The notes below the pieces were generated by a model that was not told where the DNA came from, did not search any database, and was given only the letters and a program-made list of their open reading frames with translations. The position numbers and the translations under genes are program-made. A stretch of DNA of 64,000 nt from Streptomyces sclerotialus (lineage in GTDB: Bacteria; Actinomycetota; Actinomycetes; Streptomycetales; Streptomycetaceae), in contig JODX01000001.1 in the NCBI GenBank assembly GCA_000719105.1, positions 558,001-622,000 on the forward strand, in the 5' to 3' direction. Positions 43,160 to 51,117 of this stretch are shown here, in pieces (positions within the stretch are counted from its first letter, which is position 1; the number at the start of each line of letters is the position of its first letter).

Positions 43160-43197
43160 GTTACCCGACCGCATCACGGTTGTTTCCCGTGGGGAAC
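43160..43197 (-). promoter_or_regulatory. GlnR-box-like element of the nir operon
   Basis: On the minus strand the four 5-mers GTTCC, GAAAC, GATGC and GTAAC are separated by exactly six bases each, as in the gTnAC-n6-GaAAC-n6-gTnAC-n6-GaAAC layout of actinobacterial GlnR boxes. The second box is perfect, the first and fourth differ at one base, and the third at two. GlnR activates nitrate and nitrite assimilation genes in Streptomyces. Confidence 0.65.
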
Positions 43198-43299
43198 GCT
43201 GCCCTCAGCCCGGCGGGGGCGCGGCTGTGAGGGGGCGGACCCTCAGAGGATGCTCAGGTCGATGGACTACCCAACCAATTCGGCCCTAGGGTCCCGATC

Positions 43300-44088
43300 A
43301 TGCCCGACATATCGCTGACCACCGTCGTCGTCCTCTGCCTCGCGGCCCTCGCGGCCGGCTGGATCGACGCCGTGGTGGGCGGCGGCGGACTCCTGCTGCT
43401 GCCCGCGCTGATGCTCGGCCTGCCCAGCGGCGCGTCGGCGGCCCCGTACGCGCTCGGCACCAACAAGGCGGTCGCGATCGTCGGTACGACGGGCGCGGCG
43501 GTGACGTACGCGCGCAAGGCACCGGTGGACGTGAAGACGGCCGTACGGATCGGTCTCGCGGCCCTCGCGGCATCGATGGCGGGGGCGCTGGTGGCGGCCG
43601 GGCTGAGCACGGAGGTGCTGAAGCCGGTCGTGATGGTCGTGCTGCTCGCGGTCGGCGCCTTCGTGATCCTGCGTCCCGCCTTCGGCGCGACCGCCCCCTC
43701 GGCCGAGCCCGTCTCCGCGCGCCGCGTCCTCGCCGCGATCGGGCTCGCGGGCGTCGGCATCGGCTTCTACGACGGCCTCCTCGGCCCCGGCACCGGCACC
43801 TTCCTCGTCCTCGCCCTCACCGCGCTGCTCCATCTCGACCTGGTCACCGCTTCCGCCACCGCCAAGATCGTCAACTGCTGCACCAACGCGGGCGCCCTCG
43901 CGATGTTCGCCTGGAAGGGCACGGTGTACTGGCAGCTCGCCGCGCTCATGGCGGTGTTCAACCTGGTCGGCGGGACGGTCGGGGCGCGGACGGCGCTGAA
44001 GCGGGGGAGCGGGTTCGTGCGGGTGGTGCTGCTGACGGTGGTGTTCGCGCTGGTGGCGAAGATGGGATACGAGCAGTGGGTGGCGTGA
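43300..44088 (+). CDS. TauE/SafE-family permease
   Basis: A 262-aa membrane protein with about seven to eight hydrophobic segments. It contains the family hallmarks AGWIDAVVGGGGLLLLPALM and the repeated-half motif GVGIGFYDGLLGPGTGTFLV. Members export sulfite, sulfoacetate or other organic anions. Divergent from the nir operon, it could handle a small anion such as nitrite or sulfite, but this is speculative. It converges with the sortase gene, with ten bases between the stops. Confidence 0.88.
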   Translation: MPDISLTTVVVLCLAALAAGWIDAVVGGGGLLLLPALMLGLPSGASAAPYALGTNKAVAIVGTTGAAVTYARKAPVDVKTAVRIGLAALAASMAGALVAAGLSTEVLKPVVMVVLLAVGAFVILRPAFGATAPSAEPVSARRVLAAIGLAGVGIGFYDGLLGPGTGTFLVLALTALLHLDLVTASATAKIVNCCTNAGALAMFAWKGTVYWQLAALMAVFNLVGGTVGARTALKRGSGFVRVVLLTVVFALVAKMGYEQWVA

Positions 44089-44098
44089 GGCGCCGGCC

Positions 44099-44740
44099 TC
44101 AGCCGCTGCCCGTCGTGTCCCCCGTCGTGTCCGTCAGGTGGGCGAAGACCACCACGTTCCCCCGGTACCCCGTCCCCTTCGCGTAGCCGCCCCCACAGGT
44201 GATCACCCGGAGCTCGGGGCGCCGCGCCGCGCCGTACACCTTCTCGTCGGGGAAGTCCCGGGCGTCGTACACCTCGACGGCGTCCACGGAGAAGCGGGCG
44301 ACCGTGCCGTCCCGGCGGCTCACGTCGATGCGGGCGCCCTTGTGCAGCGCGCCCAGGGAGTAGAAGACGGCCGGCCCGTCGCGGTTGTCGACGTGCCCGG
44401 CGACGACCGCGGTGCCCGTCTCGCCGGGTGTCGTGCCCGCCTCGTACCAGCCGGCCAGGTTCTCCGCGCCGGCGGGCGGTACGTCGAGGCTGCCCGACGG
44501 GAGGAGCCCGAGGCCCATGAGCGGGGCGTCCACTCCGATCGAGGGGATGCGGACGCGGTCGGGCGGCGCGGGCGGCAGGGTCGGGGCGTCCCGCTCCCCG
44601 GAGTCGGCCGCGGTGTCCCCGGCCTCGGCCGCCGACGGCTGGGGCGGGCCGCCGGTGACGCCGCCGTTGTACAGCAGCCAGGTGCCGGAGCAGAGGGCGA
44701 GTACGGTGACGCCCGCTATGACCGTGTCGGTGCGCCGCAC
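44099..44740 (-). CDS. Class F sortase
   Basis: A 213-aa membrane-anchored transpeptidase. An N-terminal hydrophobic anchor (VIAGVTVLALCSGTWLLYNG) is followed by a Pro/Ala-rich linker and the sortase barrel. The barrel has AVVAGHVDNRDGPAVFYSLG, containing the catalytic His, and ELRVITCGGGY, containing the catalytic Cys. Class F enzymes are common in actinomycetes and join sorting-signal proteins to the cell surface. The upstream exported protein gene has a C-terminal hydrophobic segment with basic tail, and may be a partner, although it lacks a clear LPxTG. The start is GTG 44740. Confidence 0.88.
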   Translation of the reverse strand: MRRTDTVIAGVTVLALCSGTWLLYNGGVTGGPPQPSAAEAGDTAADSGERDAPTLPPAPPDRVRIPSIGVDAPLMGLGLLPSGSLDVPPAGAENLAGWYEAGTTPGETGTAVVAGHVDNRDGPAVFYSLGALHKGARIDVSRRDGTVARFSVDAVEVYDARDFPDEKVYGAARRPELRVITCGGGYAKGTGYRGNVVVFAHLTDTTGDTTGSG

Positions 44741-44779
44741 GCGGCCACCTCCCGATGGGGTCCGCCCTCCTGATGCGGT

Positions 44780-44819
44780 CCTCCCCTCCGGGCGGGGGGC
44801 GCGGAGCCCGGAGGGGAGG
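44780..44819. terminator. Hairpin between the exported-protein gene and the sortase gene
   Basis: CCTCCCCTCCGGGC and GCCCGGAGGGGAGG form a perfect 14-bp stem with a 12-base loop. Both flanking genes are on the minus strand, so it may partly terminate or stabilise the upstream transcript. Confidence 0.6.
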
Positions 44820-44858
44820 GGACGGCGGTACCGGCGGGCGGGCAGCGGAGGGTGCCCG

Positions 44859-45443
44859 TCAGATCCCGTCGCCTCTCGCCCGGCGATGCAGGAGCCAGGT
44901 ACCGCCCGCGGCGGCGACGGCGAGGGCCGCCACGCCGGCCGCGGTCTGCACGGGGTCGGGGCCGAGCGCGCCGCCGACCCCCGTCTTCACGCTTCCCCTG
45001 GGGGGCACCTGCGCACGGCCGGGCGTGAGGGTGACCAGGAGATCGCCGGTCGCCCTGACCGCCTCGGCCGTCTTCCGGTCGCCGCCTGCGGAGCACCGTA
45101 CGACGATCTCGTACGTCCCCGGCTGGGCGCTCGGCGGCACCTTGAACCGTCCGATCGCGTGCTCGCCGTGGGCGCGGGGGACCAGGCCGAAGGTGCCCGC
45201 GCCGACGGCGGAGGCGTCGCCCGTGGCGGTGCCGTCCCGGCCGCAGGCCGACGTACCGACCGTCACCTCGGCGCCGGGGACGACGCCGGACGGGTACACC
45301 GTGACCTTCCTCGCGTCCGGATCCCCGTCCGCGCCGGGCGCCGCTCCGTACGCGGGCGCGGCGACGGTGACGGCGAGCGCGGTACCGGTCAGCAGCCGGG
45401 CGGTACACCGCCGAGCGGTATGCAGCCGGGTGGTACGTCGCAT
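44859..45443 (-). CDS. Exported protein with C-terminal membrane anchor
   Basis: A 194-aa protein. A long signal peptide (MRRTTRLHTARRCTARLLTG, then TALAVTVAAPAYGA) is followed by a beta-rich domain with KVTVYPSGVVPGAEVTVGTS and a pair of Cys (SACGRDG, VVRCSAGG) that could form a disulfide. A C-terminal hydrophobic helix AAGVAALAVAAAGGTWLLH ends in basic residues. This is the layout of a surface-anchored protein, but no LPxTG-type signal is visible. It lies next to the sortase F gene in the same direction. GGAGGAG precedes the start. Confidence 0.72.
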   Translation of the reverse strand: MRRTTRLHTARRCTARLLTGTALAVTVAAPAYGAAPGADGDPDARKVTVYPSGVVPGAEVTVGTSACGRDGTATGDASAVGAGTFGLVPRAHGEHAIGRFKVPPSAQPGTYEIVVRCSAGGDRKTAEAVRATGDLLVTLTPGRAQVPPRGSVKTGVGGALGPDPVQTAAGVAALAVAAAGGTWLLHRRARGDGI

Positions 45444-45701
45444 GGTGCTCTGCTCCTCCGAGACGGCTCCGACGGGCTGCTTCCGAGGTAAGTGGCAGAC
45501 GGCTCCGACCGCTTGCTGATGGGCCGTCAGGATTGAGGTGAATGGGTGTCACACGGGTGTCGGAAAGGTGCCTGCCCGGAGTGGGTCCGGTGGTGTTCCG
45601 GCAGGTCATGGGCGCGCGGGCGGGGCGTGGCCGGGAAAAGTGCAAAGGGGGACGGCGGGCGGGGGTGAACGGGTGACCGTGGCGTCCAGGGGCCGGGCTT
45701 G

Positions 45702-45721
45702 ACCTGAAGCAAGGTTGAGGT
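45702..45721 (+). promoter_or_regulatory. SoxR-box-like operator of the flavin reductase gene
   Basis: ACCTGAAGCAAGGTTGAGGT is a 20-bp near-palindrome (seven of ten positions) preceded by TTGACC, a -35 element. MerR-family SoxR binds such boxes in the promoter spacer and activates when its iron-sulfur cluster is oxidised by redox-active compounds. Confidence 0.6.
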
Positions 45722-45736
45722 ATGAGAGTGAGGGCC

Positions 45737-46342
45737 ATGAAGACCACAGGCACTTCCGTGACCGTGACCGAAGCCCCCGTCCGTGTCGCCCTCGTCGTCG
45801 GCAGCAACCGCGAGGGCCGCTTCGGCTCCGTGGTGGCCGACTGGCTGCTGGAGCGGATCCGGTCCCGCGACGACATCGAGGCGGACGTCGTGGACGTGGC
45901 CGAGGTTCCGCTGCCCACGACGCTCTCGCCGTCCCCCGAGGCGACGGGCGCACTCGCGCGGGTCACCCCTCGGCTCGCGGCCGCCGACGCGTTCGTCGTC
46001 CTGACCCCCGAGTACAACCACTCCTACCCCGCGGGCCTGAAGAACCTCATCGACTGGCACTACAACGAGTGGCGGGCCAAACCGGTGGCCCTGGCCTCGT
46101 ACGGCGGTCTGTCGGGCGGCCTGCGCGCGGTGGAGCACCTGCGCCAGGTCTTCGCCGAGCTGCACGCGGTCACGGTCCGGGACACGGTGTCCTTCCACAA
46201 CGCGCACGCCGCCTTCGACGGCACCGGCCGCCCGAAGGACCCGTCGGGCCCGGACGCGGCGGCGAAGGTGATGCTGGACCAGCTCGTGTGGTGGGCGAGG
46301 GCGCTGCGGGAGGCGAAGGAGAGGCGGCCGTACGGAGCCTGA
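45737..46342 (+). CDS. NADPH-dependent FMN reductase (probable SoxR target)
   Basis: A 201-aa flavodoxin-fold reductase. It has VALVVGSNREGRFGSVVADW for FMN phosphate binding, VVLTPEYNHSYPAGLKNLID as the family signature, and VALASYGGLSGGLRAVEHLR. It would reduce FMN or quinone-like compounds with NADPH. From memory, a reductase of this type at the matching chromosomal position belongs to the S. coelicolor SoxR regulon, and a SoxR-like box is seen here. ATG 45737 is preferred. With the TTGACC at 45699 the transcript would begin at or near it, giving a leaderless mRNA. ATG 45722 lies within the promoter. Confidence 0.85.
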   Translation: MKTTGTSVTVTEAPVRVALVVGSNREGRFGSVVADWLLERIRSRDDIEADVVDVAEVPLPTTLSPSPEATGALARVTPRLAAADAFVVLTPEYNHSYPAGLKNLIDWHYNEWRAKPVALASYGGLSGGLRAVEHLRQVFAELHAVTVRDTVSFHNAHAAFDGTGRPKDPSGPDAAAKVMLDQLVWWARALREAKERRPYGA

Positions 46343-46426
46343 CGAGGGCGACGGGTATGGAGTCCGGCGAGGGCGACGGGCAACGGGAACAACCGGAGGC
46401 CGCGCCGGGTTCGCACCGGCGTACGA

Positions 46427-46454
46427 ACGACAGGGAACGACAGGGAACGACAGG
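46427..46454. repeat. 10-bp tandem repeat
   Basis: Nearly three copies of ACGACAGGGA lie between the flavin reductase and the luciferase-like gene. They may be replication-slippage products with no evident role. Confidence 0.7.
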
Positions 46455-46505
46455 CGGGAGCGGGACGGCAGTCGTGTCACCGCCCGGACGATGGAGGAGG
46501 GGCCC

Positions 46506-47543
46506 GTGCCACTGCCCTCACAACCCTTGCGGAAGCTGGGCTTCCTGACCATCGGGCTGTTCGACGGGGCCGACCCCCGCCCGGGCCACGAGTCCACGCT
46601 GGAGATCATCGAGCTGGGCGAGCGGCTCGGCTTCGACAGCGCCTGGGTACGGCACCGCCACCTCCAGTACGGCATCTCGTCCCCGGTGGCGGTCCTGGCG
46701 GCGGCCTCGCAGCGCACGACGCGCATCGAGCTCGGCACCGCCGTCATCCCCCTCGGCTGGGAGAACCCGCTCCGCCTCGCCGAGGACCTGGCGACGGTGG
46801 ACGTTCTCTCCGGGGGCCGCCTCAACCCGGGCGTGAGCGTGGGCCCGCCGATGCACTACGACCGAGTCAAGGAGGCCTTGTACCCGGACTCGGCCGAGGC
46901 CGAGAACTTCGGCCACGACCGGGTGCGCCGCCTGCTGGACTTCGTCGGAGGCGAACCGGTCACGGACTTCAGCGGGACCGAGGGCATCGAGGTGTTCTCC
47001 GACCGCGTCGAGCCGCACGCCCCGGGTTTGCGAAGCCGCATGTGGTACGGCGGCGGCAGCCTGAATTCGGCCCGCTGGGCGGGCGGGAACGGGATGAACT
47101 TCCTGACCAGCAGCGTGGTGAAGGCGGAGGGGCCGGACCCCGAGTCGGGCGGCCACGACTTCGCCGGCACCCAGCTCGCCCACGTACGCGAGTTCCGCGC
47201 CCACCACCCGGACGGGGCCGCCGCCCGCGTCTCCCAGGGCCTGGTGGTCATCCCCACGGACAGCGCGACGGCGGAGCAGCGGGCGAAGTACGAGAGGTAC
47301 GCGGCCGGGCGCCTGCCGCGCACCACGTCGCCGCAGGGCCCGGCCCGCCTGCTGTTCGCCCCGGACCTCGTCGGCACCTCGGCGGAGATCGCGGAACGGC
47401 TGTACGCCCACGCCGCGTTCCGCGAGATCGACGAGGTGGCCTTCGCCCTCCCCTTCAGCTTCGGCCACGAGGACTACGTCCAGATCCTGACGGACATCGC
47501 GACGAAGCTGGGGCCGGAGCTGGGCTGGCGGCCGGCTGCCTGA
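46506..47543 (+). CDS. LLM-class flavin-dependent oxidoreductase
   Basis: A 345-aa luciferase-like monooxygenase. It reads RKLGFLTIGLFDGADPRPGH, LGFDSAWVRHRHLQYGISSP and RIELGTAVIPLGWENPLRLA, typical of FMN- or F420-using LLM barrels. FMNH2 could be supplied by the flavin reductase 160 bp upstream, which would make a two-component pair, but the gap suggests separate promoters. GTG 46506 (VPLPSQPLRKL) is chosen because GGAGGAGG lies five to seven bases before it. The ATG at 46491 overlaps that site. The substrate is unknown. Confidence 0.85.
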   Translation: MPLPSQPLRKLGFLTIGLFDGADPRPGHESTLEIIELGERLGFDSAWVRHRHLQYGISSPVAVLAAASQRTTRIELGTAVIPLGWENPLRLAEDLATVDVLSGGRLNPGVSVGPPMHYDRVKEALYPDSAEAENFGHDRVRRLLDFVGGEPVTDFSGTEGIEVFSDRVEPHAPGLRSRMWYGGGSLNSARWAGGNGMNFLTSSVVKAEGPDPESGGHDFAGTQLAHVREFRAHHPDGAAARVSQGLVVIPTDSATAEQRAKYERYAAGRLPRTTSPQGPARLLFAPDLVGTSAEIAERLYAHAAFREIDEVAFALPFSFGHEDYVQILTDIATKLGPELGWRPAA

Positions 47544-47576
47544 ACCCGGGGGATCAGGCAGCCGGCCGGCCTTCCT

Positions 47577-48362
47577 TCACTTCGGGTCGCGGTCGAACAG
47601 CGACTTGGACCAGGCGTAACCGAGCACGGCCAGCCCCACGCACCACACCACGGCCAGCCACCCGTTGTGGCCGATCTCGGTGCCGAGCAGCAGCCCGCGC
47701 AGCGTCTCGATGGCCGGGGTGAACGGCTGGTACTCGGCGACCGGCTGGAACCAGCCCGGCATCGCGTCGACCGGCACGAAGGCGCTGGACAGGAGCGGCA
47801 GCACCATCAGCGGCAGGGCGTTGTTGCTGGCCGCCTCGGCGTTCGGGCTGGACAGCCCCATTCCGACCGCGATCCAGGTCAGCGCCAGGGAGACCAGCGC
47901 CAGCAGTCCGAACGCCGCCAGCCACTCCAGGGCGGTGGCATCCGTGGACCGGAACCCGATCGCCACCGCCACGGCCCCGACGAGCGCCACGCTCAGCATG
48001 CACTGCAGCACGCTGCCGACGACATGCCCGATGAGCACCGACCCGCGGTGGATCGCCAAGGTGCGGAAGCGGGCGATGATGCCCTCGGTCATATCCATGG
48101 CGACGGACACCGCGCTGCCGATCGTGGTGCCGCCGATGGTCAGCAGCAGGATGCCCGGGAAGAGATACGCGAGATACGTGGACCGGTCGCCGCCGCCGAT
48201 GCCCGCGCTCATGGTGTCGCCGAAGATGTAGACGAAGAGCAGCAGCAGCATGATCGGGCTGAGCAGCAGGTTCAGCGTCAGGGAGGGGTAGCGCCGGGCG
48301 TGCAGCAGGTTGCGGCGCAGCATGGTGGAGGAGTCGCGCACGGCGAGGGACAGGGTGCTCAT
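47577..48362 (-). CDS. ABC-2 type transporter permease (DrrB-like)
   Basis: A 261-aa permease with six hydrophobic segments. It starts LSLAVRDSSTMLRRNLLHAR, then SLTLNLLLSPIMLLLLFVYI and, later, the family signature MVLPLLSSAFVPVDAMPGWF. By family it exports drugs or lipids together with a DrrA-type ATPase. Its ATG overlaps the stop of the ATPase gene (ATGA), with AAGGAG nine bases upstream. It is the last gene of the RHH/DUF4097/ABC cluster. Confidence 0.9.
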   Translation of the reverse strand: MSTLSLAVRDSSTMLRRNLLHARRYPSLTLNLLLSPIMLLLLFVYIFGDTMSAGIGGGDRSTYLAYLFPGILLLTIGGTTIGSAVSVAMDMTEGIIARFRTLAIHRGSVLIGHVVGSVLQCMLSVALVGAVAVAIGFRSTDATALEWLAAFGLLALVSLALTWIAVGMGLSSPNAEAASNNALPLMVLPLLSSAFVPVDAMPGWFQPVAEYQPFTPAIETLRGLLLGTEIGHNGWLAVVWCVGLAVLGYAWSKSLFDRDPK

Positions 48363-49360
48363 CGGGCAGTCTCCTTGGGCTGGGCGGGGATGCTGGCGTC
48401 ACCGGTGAGGGCGAAGAACACGTCGTCGAGGTCGGGAGTGTGCACGGTCAGCTCGTCCGCCTCGATACCGGCGGAGTCCAGCCAGTCGAGGAGGGAGCGC
48501 AGCTCGCGCTGGCTGCCGTCGCTGGGGATCTGCAGGGCGAGGGCCTCGTCGTCGCGGGTGACCTCGCGCAGTGCGGTGGCGGCGCTCCGGTAGGCGGCCG
48601 GGTCGGTGAAGCGGAGCCGGACGTGTCCGCCGGGGACGATCCGCTTGAGCTCCTCGGCGGTGCCCTCGGCGGCGATCTTTCCGTCGTGGAGGACGGCGAT
48701 GCGGTCGGCGAGTTCGTCGGCCTCCTCCAGGTACTGGGTGGTGAGGAAGACGGTCACACCGCCGGTGACCAGCTCGCGGATGATCTGCCACATGTTGTGG
48801 CGGGAGCGCGGGTCGAGGCCGGTGGTCGGCTCGTCGAGGAAGATGATCCGCGGGCTGCCGACCAGGGTCATGGCGATGTCCAGGCGCCGCTTCATGCCGC
48901 CGGAGTAGGTGGAGGCGGGCTTCTTCGCGGCCTCGGTGAGGTCGAACCGCTCCAGCAGCTCGGCGGCGACGCGCCGCCCCTCGCGCCGGGAGAGGTGGTG
49001 CAGGTCGGCCATGAGGAGCATGTTCTCCTCACCGGTGATCAGGCCGTCCACGGCGGAGAACTGGCCGGTGACGCCGATCGCGGCGCGCACGGCCTGCGGG
49101 TCGGCGGCGAGGTCGTGGCCCGCCACCTGGACCTGCCCGTCGTCGGCGGCGATGAGGGTGGAGAGGATCTTCACGGCGGTGGTCTTGCCGGCGCCGTTCG
49201 GCCCGAGCAGCGCGAACACGGACCCGGCCGGGATGTGCAGATCGATGCCGTCGAGGACGGTCTTGTCGCCGTACGACTTGCGCAGACCGATGGCGGAGAC
49301 GGCGGCCGGAGACGGGTGACCGTCACCCTGCCTGGACATGGACATGACAGATGAAGGCAT
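48359..49360 (-). CDS. ABC transporter ATP-binding protein (DrrA-like)
   Basis: A 333-aa ATPase. It has Walker A LLGPNGAGKTTAVK, signature YSGGMKRRLD, Walker B IIFLDEPTTGLD and the switch region FLTTQYLEEADELAD. The C-terminal extension (from about residue 235) is typical of daunorubicin-resistance DrrA proteins and contacts the permease. GGGAGGG precedes ATG 49360 by about five bases. It lies 92 bp after the DUF4097 gene on the same strand, in a gap that holds three short GAAGTNGCT repeats (about 49383-49409). Confidence 0.92.
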   Translation of the reverse strand: MPSSVMSMSRQGDGHPSPAAVSAIGLRKSYGDKTVLDGIDLHIPAGSVFALLGPNGAGKTTAVKILSTLIAADDGQVQVAGHDLAADPQAVRAAIGVTGQFSAVDGLITGEENMLLMADLHHLSRREGRRVAAELLERFDLTEAAKKPASTYSGGMKRRLDIAMTLVGSPRIIFLDEPTTGLDPRSRHNMWQIIRELVTGGVTVFLTTQYLEEADELADRIAVLHDGKIAAEGTAEELKRIVPGGHVRLRFTDPAAYRSAATALREVTRDDEALALQIPSDGSQRELRSLLDWLDSAGIEADELTVHTPDLDDVFFALTGDASIPAQPKETAR

Positions 49361-49452
49361 GGAGCCCTCCCGTTCGAAGGCCGAAGTGGCTGAAGTAGCT
49401 GAAGTGATGGGTGGGGATGGGTGAGCCGAGGCCGGCTGGTCCGGAGTCGGGG

Positions 49453-50295
49453 TCAGGCCTTGGCGCGGAAGACGTCGATGTTGCCCCAGTTGGTCCGTGC
49501 GCGGACCTTGACGGTCTCCTCGGTCTGCTCCGGTGCGTCGGACGCGGCGAGCCTGTTGCGTACCTGTCCGCGGTTGGAGGTGACGTCGAGCCAGGCGGCG
49601 GTGCCCTTGCGGATGCCGACCTCGATGGAGCCGTTGGAGGTCTCCAACTGGACGTCACCACGCGCGACCTCGGCGACGCGAAGGGCGCCGTGGGTGGAGG
49701 TTCCGGTGACCGACGCCTCGGCGCGAGCGATGTCGATGCTGCCGTGGGCGCCGTTCACCCGCAGCTCGCCGGTCACGGCGCCGACGGTCGTGGCGCCGTG
49801 CGTGTTCTTCAGGACGGCGGGACCGTCGAGGGTGCCGACGCGCACGTTGCCGGTGCTGCAGTTGATCTCGGCCCTGCCCTCGACCCGGTCCACGGTGATC
49901 TGGCCGTGCGATGCGGTCAGTTCCGCCGGTCCCGTGGTGTCGAGGCGGATGTCACCGACCGAGGTCTTCACCCGGACCTCGCCGAGCCGGCCCTCGCCGA
50001 GCAGCTGGGCCCAGGCGCCGGTCATGTCGATGCGCGAGCCCGTGGGCAGGTCGACCGTGACATCCACGACGCCGCTGGGCCCGACGAGGCGGCGATGCTT
50101 CGTCGTGACGGTCAGCGCGCCGCTCGCGTACGTCACCTCGGTCAGCTCGGCGGCCCGTACGTCCCTGTCCCGCTTCGGATCGCGGGGCCGCACCTCGACG
50201 ACCGTGTCCGGGCGGTCGCTCGCGGTGAACCGGATGGAACCGGCGTCCACGCGGGCGGTGACCGAGATCGGTTCGGGGGTGTCGAAAGAAGGCAT
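49453..50295 (-). CDS. DUF4097-family beta-helix protein
   Basis: A 280-aa protein made almost entirely of short beta-strands in a repeating pattern. Examples are VKTSVGDIRLDTTGPAELTA, SHGQITVDRVEGRAEINCS and LETSNGSIEVGIRKGTAAWL. This is the right-handed beta-helix or adhesin-like DUF4097 architecture. There is no signal peptide, so the protein is cytoplasmic, as is usual for the Streptomyces members. Its position between a ribbon-helix-helix gene and a DrrAB exporter is a conserved-looking context. The function is unknown; a scaffold or sensing role is possible. Confidence 0.8.
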   Translation of the reverse strand: MPSFDTPEPISVTARVDAGSIRFTASDRPDTVVEVRPRDPKRDRDVRAAELTEVTYASGALTVTTKHRRLVGPSGVVDVTVDLPTGSRIDMTGAWAQLLGEGRLGEVRVKTSVGDIRLDTTGPAELTASHGQITVDRVEGRAEINCSTGNVRVGTLDGPAVLKNTHGATTVGAVTGELRVNGAHGSIDIARAEASVTGTSTHGALRVAEVARGDVQLETSNGSIEVGIRKGTAAWLDVTSNRGQVRNRLAASDAPEQTEETVKVRARTNWGNIDVFRAKA

Positions 50296-50377
50296 GGCTG
50301 TCCCGTCCTCTTGAGTCCTTGGGCCGTCCCCGCTGGTGGGACGTGATGTGGGTGGAGTGGGGGTGGGACAGGCGCGG

Positions 50378-50902
50378 CTAGCGCACCCAGCCCGTGAAGC
50401 TCTGTCCGACGCTCTGGGCCGCCGTCTGCGTCGTACGCGGCCGGGTGCCGCCGTCGACCGCGGCCGTCACGGCCCGCACCAGCCACGCGTTGACCGACAG
50501 GCCCTCTCGGCTCGCGGCCTCCTCGGCGCGCGCCTTGAGGTGGGCCGGCAGCCGCAGGTTGACGCGGGCGGTGCCGCCCTCGTCGCCGTCGGCGGGCGCC
50601 GCCTGTGCCGCGAGCGGTTCGGCGGGTGCGACCGGGTCTGCGGTGGTGCCGCCGTCGGTGGGCGGTGGTGTCACCACGAACTCGGGGTCCAGTCCGCGCA
50701 GCCGTACGTCGACCGACCCGGGGGCGAGTTCGCGGGTGACCTCGTCCATCGCGGCGGAGAGCGCGTTGAGCAGGGTCAGGCGAGTCGCCGACTCCAGGGG
50801 AGCGGTGAGCCGCTCGGCCAGCTCGCGGGCTTCGTCCCCGCCGGCTTCGGCGGCCACCGCGAGGTCGCGGCGGAGGGTGTCGACGTAGGGCGTGAGGTCC
50901 AT
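50378..50902 (-). CDS. Ribbon-helix-helix (CopG/HicB-like) regulator
   Basis: A 174-aa protein from ATG 50902 (MDLTPYVDTLRRDLAVAAEA). The N-terminal half is helical with a Pro/Ala linker. The C-terminal part holds the RHH domain, RVNLRLPAHLKARAEEAASR, then EGLSVNAWLVRAVTAAV. The tail (PRTTQTAAQSVGQSFTGWVR) resembles those of Streptomyces toxin-antitoxin HicB-like regulators that precede DUF4097 genes. A start at 50938 would place the operator inside the coding region, so 50902 is preferred. The perfect palindrome at 50912-50932 suggests autorepression of the whole cluster. Confidence 0.78.
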   Translation of the reverse strand: MDLTPYVDTLRRDLAVAAEAGGDEARELAERLTAPLESATRLTLLNALSAAMDEVTRELAPGSVDVRLRGLDPEFVVTPPPTDGGTTADPVAPAEPLAAQAAPADGDEGGTARVNLRLPAHLKARAEEAASREGLSVNAWLVRAVTAAVDGGTRPRTTQTAAQSVGQSFTGWVR

Positions 50903-50911
50903 GACGCCATC

Positions 50912-50932
50912 ATGGCGCCACTGTGGCGCCAT
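50912..50932. promoter_or_regulatory. 10-bp palindromic operator of the RHH gene
   Basis: ATGGCGCCAC-T-GTGGCGCCAT, a perfect inverted repeat immediately upstream of the predicted start of the RHH gene. Related but weaker TGGCG...CGCCA elements occur at about 51002-51019 and 51060-51078. Confidence 0.75.
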
Positions 50933-51001
50933 GTGCAAGCGGTTTGGTCATCGAAAATGCGGGGCGGTGGCGCGCACCCTTGCTGACGTGCGGAAAGGTG
51001 C

Positions 51002-51078
51002 TGGCGTCAAGTTGCGCCAACGGCGTCACGGCCGGGCTTCCGGGTGTATTGAGCGAGGCGGTGACGCCAAGGTGGCGC
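51002..51078. promoter_or_regulatory. Additional TGGCG/CGCCA-type repeats
   Basis: TGGCGTCAAGTTGCGCCA near 51002 and TGACGCCAAGGTGGCGCCT near 51060 share the TGGCG and CGCCA halves of the operator at 50912. They may be extra binding sites for the RHH protein in the gap between the RHH and phosphotransferase genes. Confidence 0.45.
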
Positions 51079-51117
51079 CTCATGGGTGCCGCATGGTGTC
51101 ACTCGTGTGCCGCGCGC

